Shown here: positions 44,286-54,330 of the stretch, piece by piece
How positions within the stretch are numbered: position 1 is the stretch's first letter
Layout of the letters: every line of letters begins with the position of its first letter
Origin: Datisca glomerata
Taxonomy: Eukaryota > Streptophyta > Magnoliopsida > Cucurbitales > Datiscaceae
Length of the DNA: 64,000 nt
Direction: 5' to 3'
Assembly: GCA_003255025.1 (NCBI GenBank)
Contig: QANY01002976.1
Span: forward strand, 4,211,541 to 4,275,540
Made by a program: the position numbers and the translations under genes
The notes under the pieces: model-generated
What the model saw: the letters and a program-made list of their open reading frames with translations, nothing else
Databases searched by the model: none
What the model was told of the DNA's origin: nothing

Positions 44286-44549
44286 GTTAAAGCTTTTAAT
44301 CTAGAATTTTTGTCTATGTTTAAGTTAAGGATGCATGGATTCTCCATCCACATTCCCACATTCCCTTTTACAGATTGTGGTTACTCATGTTCGGTCATTC
44401 TGCTTGAATGCATAATCAAAGTCTCCCGTTATTGTGTAATCCTTTAAGGTATTCTTGAGGACTTTGCATGATGAATGAACACTCAAGACATCATTATTGC
44501 CAGCATAATCTGAAACTCTATCCTTAGGTCTAAAACTATAGTCAAAGTA
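44286..44549. other. MULE interior between hAT and transposase remnant
   Basis: No recognisable coding sequence apart from the hAT target duplication at 44286-44293. Confidence 0.4.
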
Positions 44550-45075
44550 TCTTTGTTTTAGTTTTCATTCCCATCATCAAACTCATCGTCAGACTCATTA
44601 TCAGACGCATCATCAGACTAATCTTCAAGCCCATCAGCAGACCTATCATCATTTAATATAACATGTTGTTAGAGTCGTCATCATCACTCAAATGGAGTTT
44701 AGGCTAACTGTAGTCATTAACATCTACATTCACTTGTGAGTTGATTCAATCTCATCCACCTCATGCTCTAAATACATTTGAATTATCTTATGACCATATG
44801 TTTATGCCATCCAACAATGTGTATCTTTATCACCCACAGTTGTTCTTAGACTCCAAAGCCTTCAAATTCAACTTTGAATCAGATATCTACGACATTCTTA
44901 AACCTCCAAAGAACTCGCCAATTCATGAATTTCACAAATAGAGAAAGATATCTACGACATTCTTAGACCTCCAAAGAACACGCCAATTCATGAATGTCAC
45001 AAATAGAGAAATAATCAGGATCATATGACACCACAATTTGCCACCCACATACCTAATAACTGGTGCATAGAAAAA
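44550..45075 (-). pseudogene. MULE transposase (MURA-like) N-terminal remnant
   Basis: Minus strand, starting near 45058: YVGGKLW, then in another frame VVSYDPDYFSICDIHELACS. This corresponds to the N-terminal domain of plant MULE transposases, which begins with YVGG and a D-x-D-x-S-x-F-D pattern. RLWSLRTTVGDKDTHC and HKIIQMYLEHEVDEIESTH follow, and then an acidic run (SDNESDDEF, SDDAS) encoded by the tcatcagac repeats at 44570-44650, typical of the acidic linker of these proteins. A 65-bp tandem duplication shifts the frame. The catalytic DDE region is absent. Confidence 0.6.
44882..45011. repeat. Tandem duplication, 65-bp unit
   Basis: Starts at 44882 and 44947 with gatatctacgacattctt. The copies differ at about three bases. 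65 is not a multiple of three, so the duplication shifts the transposase frame. Confidence 0.85.
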
Positions 45076-45324
45076 CCTATTTTTGTGCCAAAACTCTAAT
45101 CATATAAGATATATTTTCCTTAAAGACAAAAACTACATAAACTTTTCAACACTTGGCCACTATTTTTCTTCAACCCACTTTTCAGTACTTAAAACACATA
45201 CATGACTACCTAGGGCCCGAACCTGAAAAAACTATTCTGAGAAAAACATAAGCACCCAAACCCATTTCAAAAAAGAGATATGCTTCTACGTGGACATGTA
45301 ACATAAATTAAGTTTTAATTATGG
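45076..45324. other. MULE right subterminal region
   Basis: Leader-like sequence upstream of the MURA remnant on the minus strand. Nothing else was seen. Confidence 0.4.
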
Positions 45325-45458
45325 AGTTTGACGTCATCAGGGTCCAAGGACAAAAATGGTTAATTCTTAAACATTAAAAGTATTTGATGTTTAATCTAAA
45401 CTTTAGGGTACAAATGGTTAACTGATGAAACTCTAGAGGTATGAATTGGACTTTACCC
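45325..45458 (-). repeat. Right terminal inverted repeat of the MULE
   Basis: Complementary, with divergence, to 35855-35995. Read inward on the minus strand it begins GGGTAAAGTCCAATTCATAC, a common style of plant MULE terminus. Confidence 0.65.
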
Positions 45459-45805
45459 TTGAAATATTTTTGAAGTGTAGTTTAGTTAAGCTTCCTTTAT
45501 GGACTAATAACTTCTTTAAGCTCCTTTCTATAATATCCTACATGTAATGCACATTCCAGTACATTAAACCGTAGCAAGAGATCAGTAGGTTTTTTTTATT
45601 GAGGCAGTTTATTGTACTGCAGCAATAGGTAAAGATATTATGATGGTTGTTAGTGTACAAGAGAAAGAGAAACGTTTTACATTTTCTCTCCCTTCCCCCA
45701 CCCGCTCTTTCTTTTTCCCCAATAAGATAACATAGAATTTTCGTTTACCATATAATTACTAATTAGCCACTCTAATAAATATTAGTCTCCCTCTTTTTTT
45801 CTAAA
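45459..45805. terminator. 3' flank of the bHLH gene
   Basis: Minus-strand 3' untranslated region and flank. AATAAA-type polyadenylation words occur near 45597-45615, about 200 bases past the stop codon. The precise end of transcription cannot be fixed. Confidence 0.35.
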
Positions 45806-46777
45806 TTATTGATTATCCCCATTAAGCGAACTAAATATCCGAGCCCGCTTATTACCCGACCCATGTTGGGCCAGTCCAGAACCTGAGGCCCGATTCTCAA
45901 CCACGGCCTTTAAGGCCCGTCTTAGATCCCCAACATGTTCATCTCCACCATGACAACCACCGGTCCATTTCAAAACCACCACATTCTTGGTCCGCCCACC
46001 TACCGTCATCATCTCAGCCCGAACCTCACTGGCTTGGACCGATCGGATTGCTTGGGTCAAATCACGGGCCAGACTCGGTCTGTCCTCACAGCACACAATC
46101 GCTTTCATTAGCTTAGCATCGTTATCGCAGTAACTCAGACTCGACTCGTCGAACTCACTCGGGAACGACCATTCCTCCCGATTGGGCTCCGACCCACTGC
46201 TGCACAGTTTTCCATTCTGAGACGCAATATCAGCCGCTTGTTTCCTCAGATTTTTCAGGTGATTCACCACCTCCGCCAGCAACGACGCCTTATCCGTCTG
46301 TTACAAAACAACCCCCCATTTATATAACAATTTACTGATAATCGTTGATTAATTTATTAATCCACCCCAAACCAACTGTTTAAACTTCTGGGGTCATTTT
46401 AAATCAAAAGACATTCAAGGCATTGAACCGGAAAAAGACATTCAAGGCATAACAGTGTTAAGGATTAATTCAAATAATAGATGTTTTTGCTTAAAAAGAA
46501 AAGCATATATATTATATCATATGCATACTTTGGTGGTGTTAGGGAGTAGAGTGCGAAGGGTAGAGAGGTGAGCATTGATCCGTTGCCTTCGTCTCCTCTC
46601 AGCTTCCTTGTGACTCCTGCTCGCTTCCGTCGATTTCCTCATCTCCAGCTTCGACGCTGAGCTTATGGTCGAATCCCCACCGTCCATTGACTTGACCGAC
46701 GACATCCATCTTTCTTGATCAGCTCCATTCTGATTCAACCAGCTCTCGAACTCGTAATAATTCTCAAAAGGAAGCAT
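45806..46777 (-). CDS. bHLH transcription factor with ACT-like C-terminus
   Basis: Two-exon host gene encoding 246 residues. Exon 1 is 46529-46777 (83 codons from ATG 46777) and ends AAA|GTATGC. The intron 46298-46528 (231 bases) ends GTAACAG, and exon 2 is 45806-46297, so the phase is 0 and the join completes the helix. Residues 53-71 SRSHKEAERRRRQRINAHL form the basic region with the H-E-R pattern (H56, E60, R64) that reads the E-box/G-box. Helix 1, LSTLRTLLPN, and helix 2, TDKASLLAEVVNHLKNLRKQ, follow. Residues 146-194 (KAIVCCEDRPSLARDLTQAI ... MMTVGGRTKNVVVLKW) resemble the ACT-like dimerisation domain. The tail has a KRAR basic patch. From memory it is nearest the Arabidopsis bHLH30/32/51/106/107 group. 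No stop or frameshift is present, so it is probably functional, a nuclear DNA-binding dimer. Confidence 0.93.
46298..46528 (-). other. Intron of the bHLH gene
   Basis: Canonical GT...AG on the minus strand (GTATGC at the donor, GTAACAG at the acceptor). Its position within the loop/helix 2 start is common for this family. Confidence 0.9.
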
Positions 46778-46826
46778 ACCCTACAAACCTTAATCCCTCT
46801 CCCTCTTGCTCTCCTACGGCCTAGAC

Positions 46827-46883
<57 letters not shown>

Positions 46884-47200
46884 AACGAGATCGAGTAATG
46901 AATTAAGAGGGGCGTAAAAAGTGAAAAATGATTGGAGAATTAAAAAGGGTGGTGTTATAGAGGAAATACGAGATTAGAATACGGAGAATCGGAAAACAGT
47001 TTTCGATGAGAGTACTAAGAAGGAAAAAAGTGTTTGGTTTATGAGAAAGAGGAAGAGAGAATGAGAAAGAAAACGAAGAAACTGTGAAGAACTGAGAACT
47101 GTAGTCTCGCGGCAGGTTTAAAATAAGAGGAACAGTCGCATTCTTTTTCTTTTTTATTTATTTATTTATTTTACTGATAACAGATAACAGTTAAAAAATC
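46778..47200 (-). promoter_or_regulatory. bHLH leader and promoter with (GA)n tract
   Basis: Immediately upstream of the ATG a 5' leader contains a perfect (GA/CT) repeat of about 50 bases at 46829-46880, CT-rich on the transcribed strand. GA/CT repeats near plant starts are often bound by BPC/GAGA factors. A weak TATA-like motif (ttattttaaac, minus strand) lies at about 47118-47130. The transcription start is not determined. Confidence 0.5.
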
Positions 47201-48919
47201 GAAACTCTACTCGAGAAAGGACGGAGATGGTTACTGAAAAGTTTAAAAAGTTGAGGAAGAAATGGTTAACAATAATATGCACATCATGGATGTATAAATA
47301 TTGTCTCACTAATATATAGATTATTAGAAATCACGAACCCAACGTGCATCTATTAATTTTACTCATGAAACTCCGTTAGTGTTACGTTATGATTAGATCA
47401 ACTTTTAATATAAAATAATTTATGTGTTACTTATTAAAAGTAGCAGTCATGGTGTGATTGCTATTTTCAATAATCTCTTCAAATGATGAGTTTATGGATA
47501 AAACTTTAAAAGGGCGTATGAAAAATACAAGGGTAATTTCTTACAAGTAAATCTCAAAAAGGGCTAACACAACAATTTTTTTAAATTATAAATATAGAGC
47601 GTGTGATGATTAGAAGTAAAATCCAATAGAATAATTTCGCACTAATAGAGTAATTGACTAAGTTTTTAGTTATTAAATGATGCGTCAATTTTTCATTAAT
47701 TGATATAAAAATACTAGATTCAATAACATTGATTGAAGGTGAGAAGTTGGATAATATTCGTTTATAAAAAAAATGAGAAGTTGGGTGGTAGTGGAGGTCG
47801 AGTGCTCATTCCACGAAGAAAAGGGGTGGTCGCTAGTGGTTGGTGGTGGTGTCTGACTCTAGTGAGTGAAAGAGCAAACGTCGGGCAAATATATTTTCTT
47901 TTTCTTTTTTTTTTTCAACTGGGCAAATCTCATTTTGTTTCAAAAACCCAAACACATACGGCGGCGCCAACAACCGTCTTCTCTTGGGTTTTGTTAATGT
48001 ATTATTGAACGTTAGCGTTTATTCTTTCATCCCATAATGATTACTATTCCAACTCATTCCCTATGAATCGCACAACTTGGGTAGATTTATATTGAGAGAT
48101 AGTTTGGTTTACATCATTTAAAATTTAAAATGATTATCGTAATTTAATTAATAATAATTTAATTATTAATAATTTAATTATTAATAATTTAATTATTTAT
48201 AAAATAAGATTATTATTTTTGAAAATGTATAATAATTTATTATGTGATGTGTGATAATTAATGATTGCTATATTGTATGTGTTAATTTTTATTGTAAATT
48301 TGTATAAATAATAATAAGTTACTTAAATACCATTTTAGTTATATATTATCTAAAAAAATATTTTGACGTGTAATTTTCAATTTTTTAAAATTAATTTTAA
48401 TTAATATTATTAAAATGAAATTTATTAAAGTTTAGTCTAACAATATTAATTTATTTAAATACTAATTAAAATTAATGTTAAAATTTTCACGTGAAAATAT
48501 TTTTTTTATTATATCTCTTATTTTATTAATTTGATTAGAAATATTTCGTAAATTTAAATTAATAAAATGAATTTATATTAACATTTTATTTAAAAAAAAT
48601 TAATAAAATAAACTTTAATTAATATTTACATAAGTTAATAATACTGGACTAAATTTTAAAAATAATCATAATTACATTAATAAAACAAGATTATAATAAA
48701 AAAAATATTTTGATGTGAAATTTTAACATGAATTTTAATTATTTTTATTAATACTAAATAAATTAATAATGTTAAACTATCATTAATAAAATTAATGAAA
48801 TGAGAAAGTGCGAGAAAAACATATTTCAATGAAGATAGAAAAATAATTTTATTTGATATTAAAATTATAATGACATTATAAATTAAGATTTATATTTTAT
48901 TCTATAATTCAATTATCTC
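47201..48919. other. AT-rich spacer, no gene
   Basis: Very AT-rich. At 48143-48200 a 15-bp unit (taatttaattattaa) is repeated about four times. The frame at 47733-48008 has no recognised family. Confidence 0.5.
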
Positions 48920-49019
48920 AAACACTTAAAAAATAGTAATTCCCACCGTTATATGTTTTATTATGACGGCGGTTAAATATCTTTTAACGACGATTCTGAA
49001 CTGCCACTGTAAAATCTTT

Positions 49020-49300
49020 AAATCCCTAATTTTCCCAACGCTCAAACCCGCGCGATCTACACCGCTCGATTCTCTCTCCGTGCAAAGGGACTGCGAACCC
49101 TCCGTACGAATCCTCCACCGCGAGCTGCTCTGCAATCTACAGGTACACATCTTGATTCTCTCTCGAAGCTTCTCTCTAACTCCTAGGTCTCTATCTATGT
49201 CTCTCTCTCAGATCTCTTTCTGTCTTCGTAGGTCTCTCTGTCTCTCGAAGCTTCTCTCTATCTTAGAGGAAAATCCCTAATTCCCCCCCCCCCGCCCAAA
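49020..49300 (+). other. Leader-like CT-rich segment, partly duplicated
   Basis: aatccctaatttt...cgctcaaacccgcgcgatc (49021-49060) recurs at 49273-49311. CT-rich tracts and an acag|gtacac donor-like signal at about 49140 look like a captured 5' untranslated exon. Confidence 0.5.
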
Positions 49301-49310
49301 CCCGCGCGAT

Positions 49311-49469
49311 CAATCAGTGTTTCTTGCTACTATCAAAAGCAAGAAACAGAACAAACCTGCGGCCTTGCTTCATAAGTCGCTCTTGAAGAAGGAGTTCAGA
49401 AGGATGGCAAATGCTGTCGCAAACCAAGTGATTCCAGACTTTGATTTCAGATCATTCTTTGTTTCTTAA
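49311..49469 (+). pseudogene. Captured exon of ribosomal protein eL28
   Basis: The plus strand from 49311 reads [10 protein letters not shown], then [29 protein letters not shown] and, past the exon, [13 protein letters not shown] with a stop at 49467-49469. The middle matches the conserved central part of plant cytosolic 60S protein eL28 (RPL28), recalled as VVLATTKTKRQNKP..S.NKS.LKKEFxRMSKAVANQV. ATCAATCAG precedes the match, which fits a splice acceptor at the exon boundary, and the match stops at CAA|GTGATT, which fits a donor. It lies within the CACTA-like element and lacks all other exons. It is a captured fragment, not a working ribosomal gene. It could still be transcribed from a promoter in the element. 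Confidence 0.8.
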
Positions 49470-49515
49470 TTTTGAGCTTCTTGAATTATGTAACCTGATG
49501 ATGTTTTACGACAGT

Positions 49516-50075
49516 GATGAGCCACTATGGCTTCTTCAATGAAATAAACTTGTTACGCTTGGCTTCCGAGCTTCCTTTACTTGAATAATATCCTCTTATT
49601 TGTTTAAGCATGATATAGGCAGGCTTTATCTGTCATTAAGTTCGTTAATTCTAAGCCTTCTAGATGTTGATTTGCGGTTATCTTTAATTTTTGGAATTAT
49701 TCTTCGCTTATTAGTCCTGACTGCATGTAAGATCTGTGATGAGCCACTAACACGTCAGAATTATCCTGCTTTATGGCTTCTTCAATGAAATAAGCTTGTT
49801 ACGCTTGACTTCTATGCTTCCCTTACTTGAATAGTTCCGCCCTCCTATCAATTTTAGCATGATATAGGCGGCCTATATCTTTGATTTTTGGATTATTCTT
49901 TGCTCTGGTCTCCATGTAAATGGGATCTGTGATGAGCCACCAACACGCAGAAGGTTCCTGCTCTATGGCTCTTCAACGAAATAAATTTGTTCCGCTTGGC
50001 TTCTGAGCTTCCTTACTTGAACAGTACCCTGTTTGAGTATGATATAGGCAGCCTTTATCTTTCATACTGTTTGAA
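49516..50075 (+). repeat. Three tandem copies, ~190-220-bp unit
   Basis: Copies start with gatgagccac at 49516, 49738 and 49930. Each contains atggct.cttcaa.gaaata, cttccttacttgaa and gcatgatataggc. They diverge by point changes and small gaps. Function unknown. Confidence 0.85.
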
Positions 50076-50760
50076 GCTGTGTCTCTCTTAACATCTCCCT
50101 CTTCTACGATATCTTTCAGAAATTATTTTGTGTACTTTTCCATTGATTTCTTGAGATCACTTTTACGTGTCAGTGACTGAGTTAGTAACATATGAACTGA
50201 TTAAGTTTGCTTATAAAAATGAACTAATTGTCATACAATTTTCCATTGATTTCTTGAAAGCACTTTTACTTGTTTTCTTAATTTCAGTAAGATTGTCGTT
50301 CGTATGTATTAAATTCGGAACTTTTCCCCCTTTGTTTCATGTTTGCTTTGGTATTAATTTGTCTAATATGCATCATAGGACTGGTTCACTTTATCTCTTA
50401 GCTCTTTATCTTATATTTATAACTCTTATGTCTCTGTTGGATATCAATATGTTGCTCTGTATTTGGATGTGTGCCTGATTACGCGGATACTAGAGGAAAG
50501 CATTCAGAAATCTTTTGTCTTTTGAGTAATTTGCTACGAATTCTTAGGAGCTTTACTCATTGGTTGGTCCACGGTCAGTAATTAAAATACTATTTTTGCG
50601 TATATATATTATTTTATTTTTAAAATTTGTGAATGTTTGAATTGATAGATTTTGAGTTGTAATTTGTCTTGATGGATTCTGAAATCTGTGTTATAGAATG
50701 TTTTGTGAAACATGTAGTTTTGAAAACGATGAGATATTTGAAAAACAAAAAAGCAATGTT
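50076..50760. other. CACTA-like interior, non-coding
   Basis: T-rich intron-like sequence. The frame 50167-50478 lacks a recognisable family. Confidence 0.4.
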
Positions 50761-50764
50761 GTGC

Positions 50765-51150
50765 AAAATTTTAATCTTTACCGGCGGTTTTAGGGGGCTT
50801 TATCGATGGTTAAAACGCCTGCAAAGAGTTTTTTTTCTTTATTTTGGACAAAAATCAAAGATTTTAACTGAATATACCGACTAAGATGAGTCACTTTTTT
50901 ACATTAGACGGCGTTCAAACCGCCGCTAAATAATTGTTTTTCACAAACACTGTGTCGGCGGTTTAGAACCGTCAGCAATGGAGGAAAGAAATTACCGGCA
51001 AAGATTAATCTTTATCAGTGGTCCTCCGACGGTAGGAAAAACCGTCATCAAATATATTTGTGACAGTCGATTCGACTGCGGTTTGCCAACCGCCGCATAG
51101 TTTTTTGGCGGCGGTTAAAACCACCGGCATATGAGGTTTTTCTTTTAGTG
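50765..51150. repeat. Subterminal repeats AACCGCCG/CGGCGGTT
   Basis: At least eight occurrences of accggcggtt-, ggcggttt- and aaccgccg-type words in both orientations up to the terminus cttttagtg. Confidence 0.8.
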
Positions 51151-51153
51151 AAA

Positions 51154-52620
51154 TTATAGTAAATTAGGATTACATGCAAATTAGGATTGCAGTCATATTT
51201 AAGGTTTACTCTAAACAAATATAATAATTCAATTACAATAGGATTACAAAAGAGGATAGTGCGAAACAAACAAGACCTTAAGCCATCCATCAAAGCTTTA
51301 ACGTCCCTTTGTTAGGTGAAATTTAAAATTAGATAAATTTAATTTGACATTATTTATAGTTTGTTTAAATGATACAAACATTCATTTAAAACTAAATGAT
51401 AAATTAGTCTATTCGGTTGAAAATCTACTAGTTCAGGTGTGAAAATATTATATTATCTTTGTAACCAATCTGATCCAACAATTTTTCTAACCTAAAGCAT
51501 AAGTCAAACAGTCAGATTTAGGTGAATTCTAGTTTGAATATTAAAAAAAAAATTGGTTTTAACATTTTTAGAATTAAAAATAAAATGAGGTAAAATTTTG
51601 GTATTGCATATTACTTAAACGGTCTTAGTTTAAAATTTTATAGTTCTGAATTTTTTTGTTAATGAAATCTAACATGAAGAGAAGTTTATATTATTTTTCA
51701 AATTAAAAATGTGTTCGTGTCATTTGAGCAAACTATATGGCGTGTCAGATAAATTTTCCTTTAAAATTATGATAATTGAATTGGTGTCAGAATACGATTT
51801 ATATATTTGGTTGTGCATGATAATTTATAGAGTAATTAATTACAATTTATAATTTTAGATTGCTTCTGATTTTAAAAGAAAGTCAATTATCTTTTTATGA
51901 AGTAAATTAGAAATACCAGCAAATTATAATTACCGCAACTTTATCACATTTGGCTCTATTTTTCGTCAACACACACAGAACTACCACAAGACATCACATA
52001 ACCATCTATGTTCAATTCCTTTTCCACCGGAACAATTTTTTTATCAATATTTCTCTGAGAAACCTACAGGAATACTATCCATGCGCCACCGTGGATAAGG
52101 GTAATATTTTTGCTTCAGATCTACAAAATTATAGAATCTATGAAGCTTCAAAATTTGTCCCAACCTACTCAGAGTATTTCTCTAAATCATATATCCACCA
52201 GAGGATGATGCACGCGCCACACGTGCCAATGGACGAGATTGTTATTTTTTTTCTAGCTTCAGGTGTGTAACCGCAACCCCAAGCCTGCTTCGGAACCTGC
52301 CACCAACTCGTGCCTTGCTATGTAACCCGCGATCGCTCCCAGACCCGCTCCCTGCGCCAAGTCCATGCCCTGCCTGCATCACACCCACACCCTAACCCAC
52401 TTCTGCTCAACCCATTTCTTTTCTTGACCAACACACCCGCAAGCATTCCGACCCATTTTTTATGGACCGACACGCCAAGCATTTTTCTTCCTTTTTTATT
52501 CATTTTTTGCCTTATTCATCATACTGGTTGCAACGTAGTTCACACCAATATGACATAAGACAGCCATGATTCACGTCTTATTTTACCGTTCTGATCTATG
52601 TATTTTTCTTGGTATTATGC
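51154..52620. other. Spacer with a C-rich patch
   Basis: AT-rich to about 51950. 52260-52460 is markedly C-rich (cccgc, acccac words), unlike its surroundings. No family was recognised on either strand. Part of it could be the missing 5' portion of the copia element to the right. Confidence 0.4.
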
Positions 52621-52639
52621 AAATCTTTCATTTAGATAT

Positions 52640-53640
52640 ATTGTTAATGACGGACAAATATTACGTTCCATGCCTATTCAAACAATTTTTAATGGTCAAA
52701 ATCATTTTCTTTGAGCTCAAGTAAAATCGAATTTTCTCAAAGGATGCAGACTTTAGGGTTATGTAACAGGTGACATATCTCAACCTAGCAAAAAAGATGA
52801 TGAGACAGATGAAATATTTATTGATCGTCTTGTAGATTGGGACAATAAATAAAACCAGATCATTACTTGATTTCGTAATACATCGATATCTTTGATATAT
52901 CTTCGCATTGGCAGGTTTGATATAGCAAAATCTATAAGGATTTTTGAGCAAATCGATATACCACCAATAATCTTACTCATCAATACCTTCTTCAAGATCT
53001 TCATTAATTATAATAAAAACCTTAAAAGTCTATTAGCAGCTTTCTCTCTGAATTACATTTTATTTAGGATCAACTATCATATATAAGAACCTACATGAAA
53101 AGAACCAGTTGATGTAAAGGCTTTTACTGAATACAAAGATAGTCAAAGATTAACACAATTTCGCATGGCTCTCAATGACTCATACGAGCAGTACGAACAT
53201 CACTTCTTCATCACAGTCCCCTTCCTACAATGGAAGTGTCATTTTTGAATTACTACCAGAAGAAATTCAACTTGAGACTATCAAACATGTACCTGCAGAT
53301 TCTGACTTTGCTGCTCCTTCTCAAGGCAGTTCATCATTAGAGAAAGCCTGCAACTACTGTTATAATCCAGGTCATTCTTTAAAAGTGTCATATTCGGCTT
53401 TGTAGAATCTGTTAGAAGCATGGTTATCTATTAGACCGATGTCTGATTAATTCTCACAAGCAGTTCCGCAACAAACCTCAAGGAGGATCATCAAAATCTA
53501 ATGATCAATCAAGATATGTGCATACTCATTCTACAGATGCTACCACATACAACTCTCCTTCATACCCTCCTAGTATTTCAATGTCTGTTAGTGATCTTGA
53601 GTCAATTCTTAAACAAGACCTAGACATGTGGTTGAAATCA
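52640..53640 (+). pseudogene. Copia gag with zinc-knuckle remnant
   Basis: Blocks in several frames: KKDDETDEIFIDRLVDWDNK, LRIGRFDIAKSI, FTEYKDSQRLTQFRMALNDS, then the frame 53175-53405 with FELLPEEIQLETIK and a knuckle-like CNYCYNPGHSLKVSY lacking its last cysteine. This is the UBN2/gag pattern of copia elements. Stops at 52849-52860, 53086 and 53404 abolish it. Confidence 0.75.
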
Positions 53641-53689
53641 TTCAGACTTTACTTATTTTTTGTATCATGTCCTGAGCATTTTTAAGGGA

Positions 53690-54330
53690 GGTTGCACTAA
53701 TAATTTTTTATAATATAAATCATGTTCCTTCTTCAGTTATCAATAATCGGACCCTTTATGAGCGTCTTCATTGCACTCCACTAGATTACAACTCTCTAAA
53801 AGTTTTTGGGTGCGCATACTTTATTCTTCTTAAACCACATGAATGCATAAAACTTGAACTGAGGGCTCGTTTATGTTGTTTTTTAGGGTATTGGATTGAA
53901 CAATAGGGATATCGATATTGATATCCTATTTCAAATCATCTTTGTGTCTCTCGCCATGCCATCTTCTGGAAACATAAAATGTTCTCCCCCATGTCTAAGT
54001 TCAACTCATCAACCTTATGTGTTACTTCATATTTCACATACTCTTTATGTTGATTCAATTCTTGAAGAATCTCATACCATAACTTTTGCGCTTCATACAG
54101 ACAGTCTTGCATCTTCTTCGACCTCATCTAAATTACCTAAACAGTTAGTGGTGATCTTGAAATCAACATTTTAGAGTCTCCATCCTTATTCACACCAACA
54201 TCTCAAATCTTGTCTCAAACTCTTCGTTGGTCCAATAAGGTAAGAGAACAACCTACTCATCTTTGTGATTTTCATTGTTTTTCTAACATTCTTTCTTTAT
54301 ATGAGCCTCAATCATACCAAGAGGCTAGGT
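53690..54330 (+). pseudogene. Copia integrase C-terminus and linker
   Basis: Blocks such as LHCTPLDYNSLKVFGCAYF, KPHECIKLELRARLCCFLGY and HVSRHAIFWKHKMFS-like (integrase C-terminal GY...Y.........SRDV.F) appear with stops and frame changes between. The following serine/threonine-rich linker ends at about 54300. Confidence 0.7.

Larger units (their letters stand above)
35855..45458 (-). mobile_element. Mutator-like element (MULE) with nested insertions
   Basis: Degenerate inverted repeats at the two ends (35855-35995 and 45325-45458) enclose a minus-strand MURA-like N-terminal remnant near the right end (44550-45075). Its interior is interrupted by a complete copia element (36881-41814) and a nonautonomous hAT element (43101-44285). 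Subtracting both leaves about 3.5 kb, and most of the transposase is missing. No clear 9-bp target duplication was found. Orientation follows the transposase remnant. Confidence 0.65.
48920..51153. mobile_element. CACTA-like element carrying host gene sequence
   Basis: 48923-51150, flanked by a 3-bp aaa duplication (48920-48922, 51151-51153). Left end CACTTAAAAAATAG and right end (read inward) CACTAAAAGAAAAACC fit a CACTA terminus. The right 400 bases carry AACCGCC/GGCGGTT inverted words, and similar ones occur at the left end (acggcggttaaa, gaactgcc). No transposase is visible. It holds a leader-like CT-rich tract, an exon of ribosomal protein eL28 and a triplicated repeat. Confidence 0.75.
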
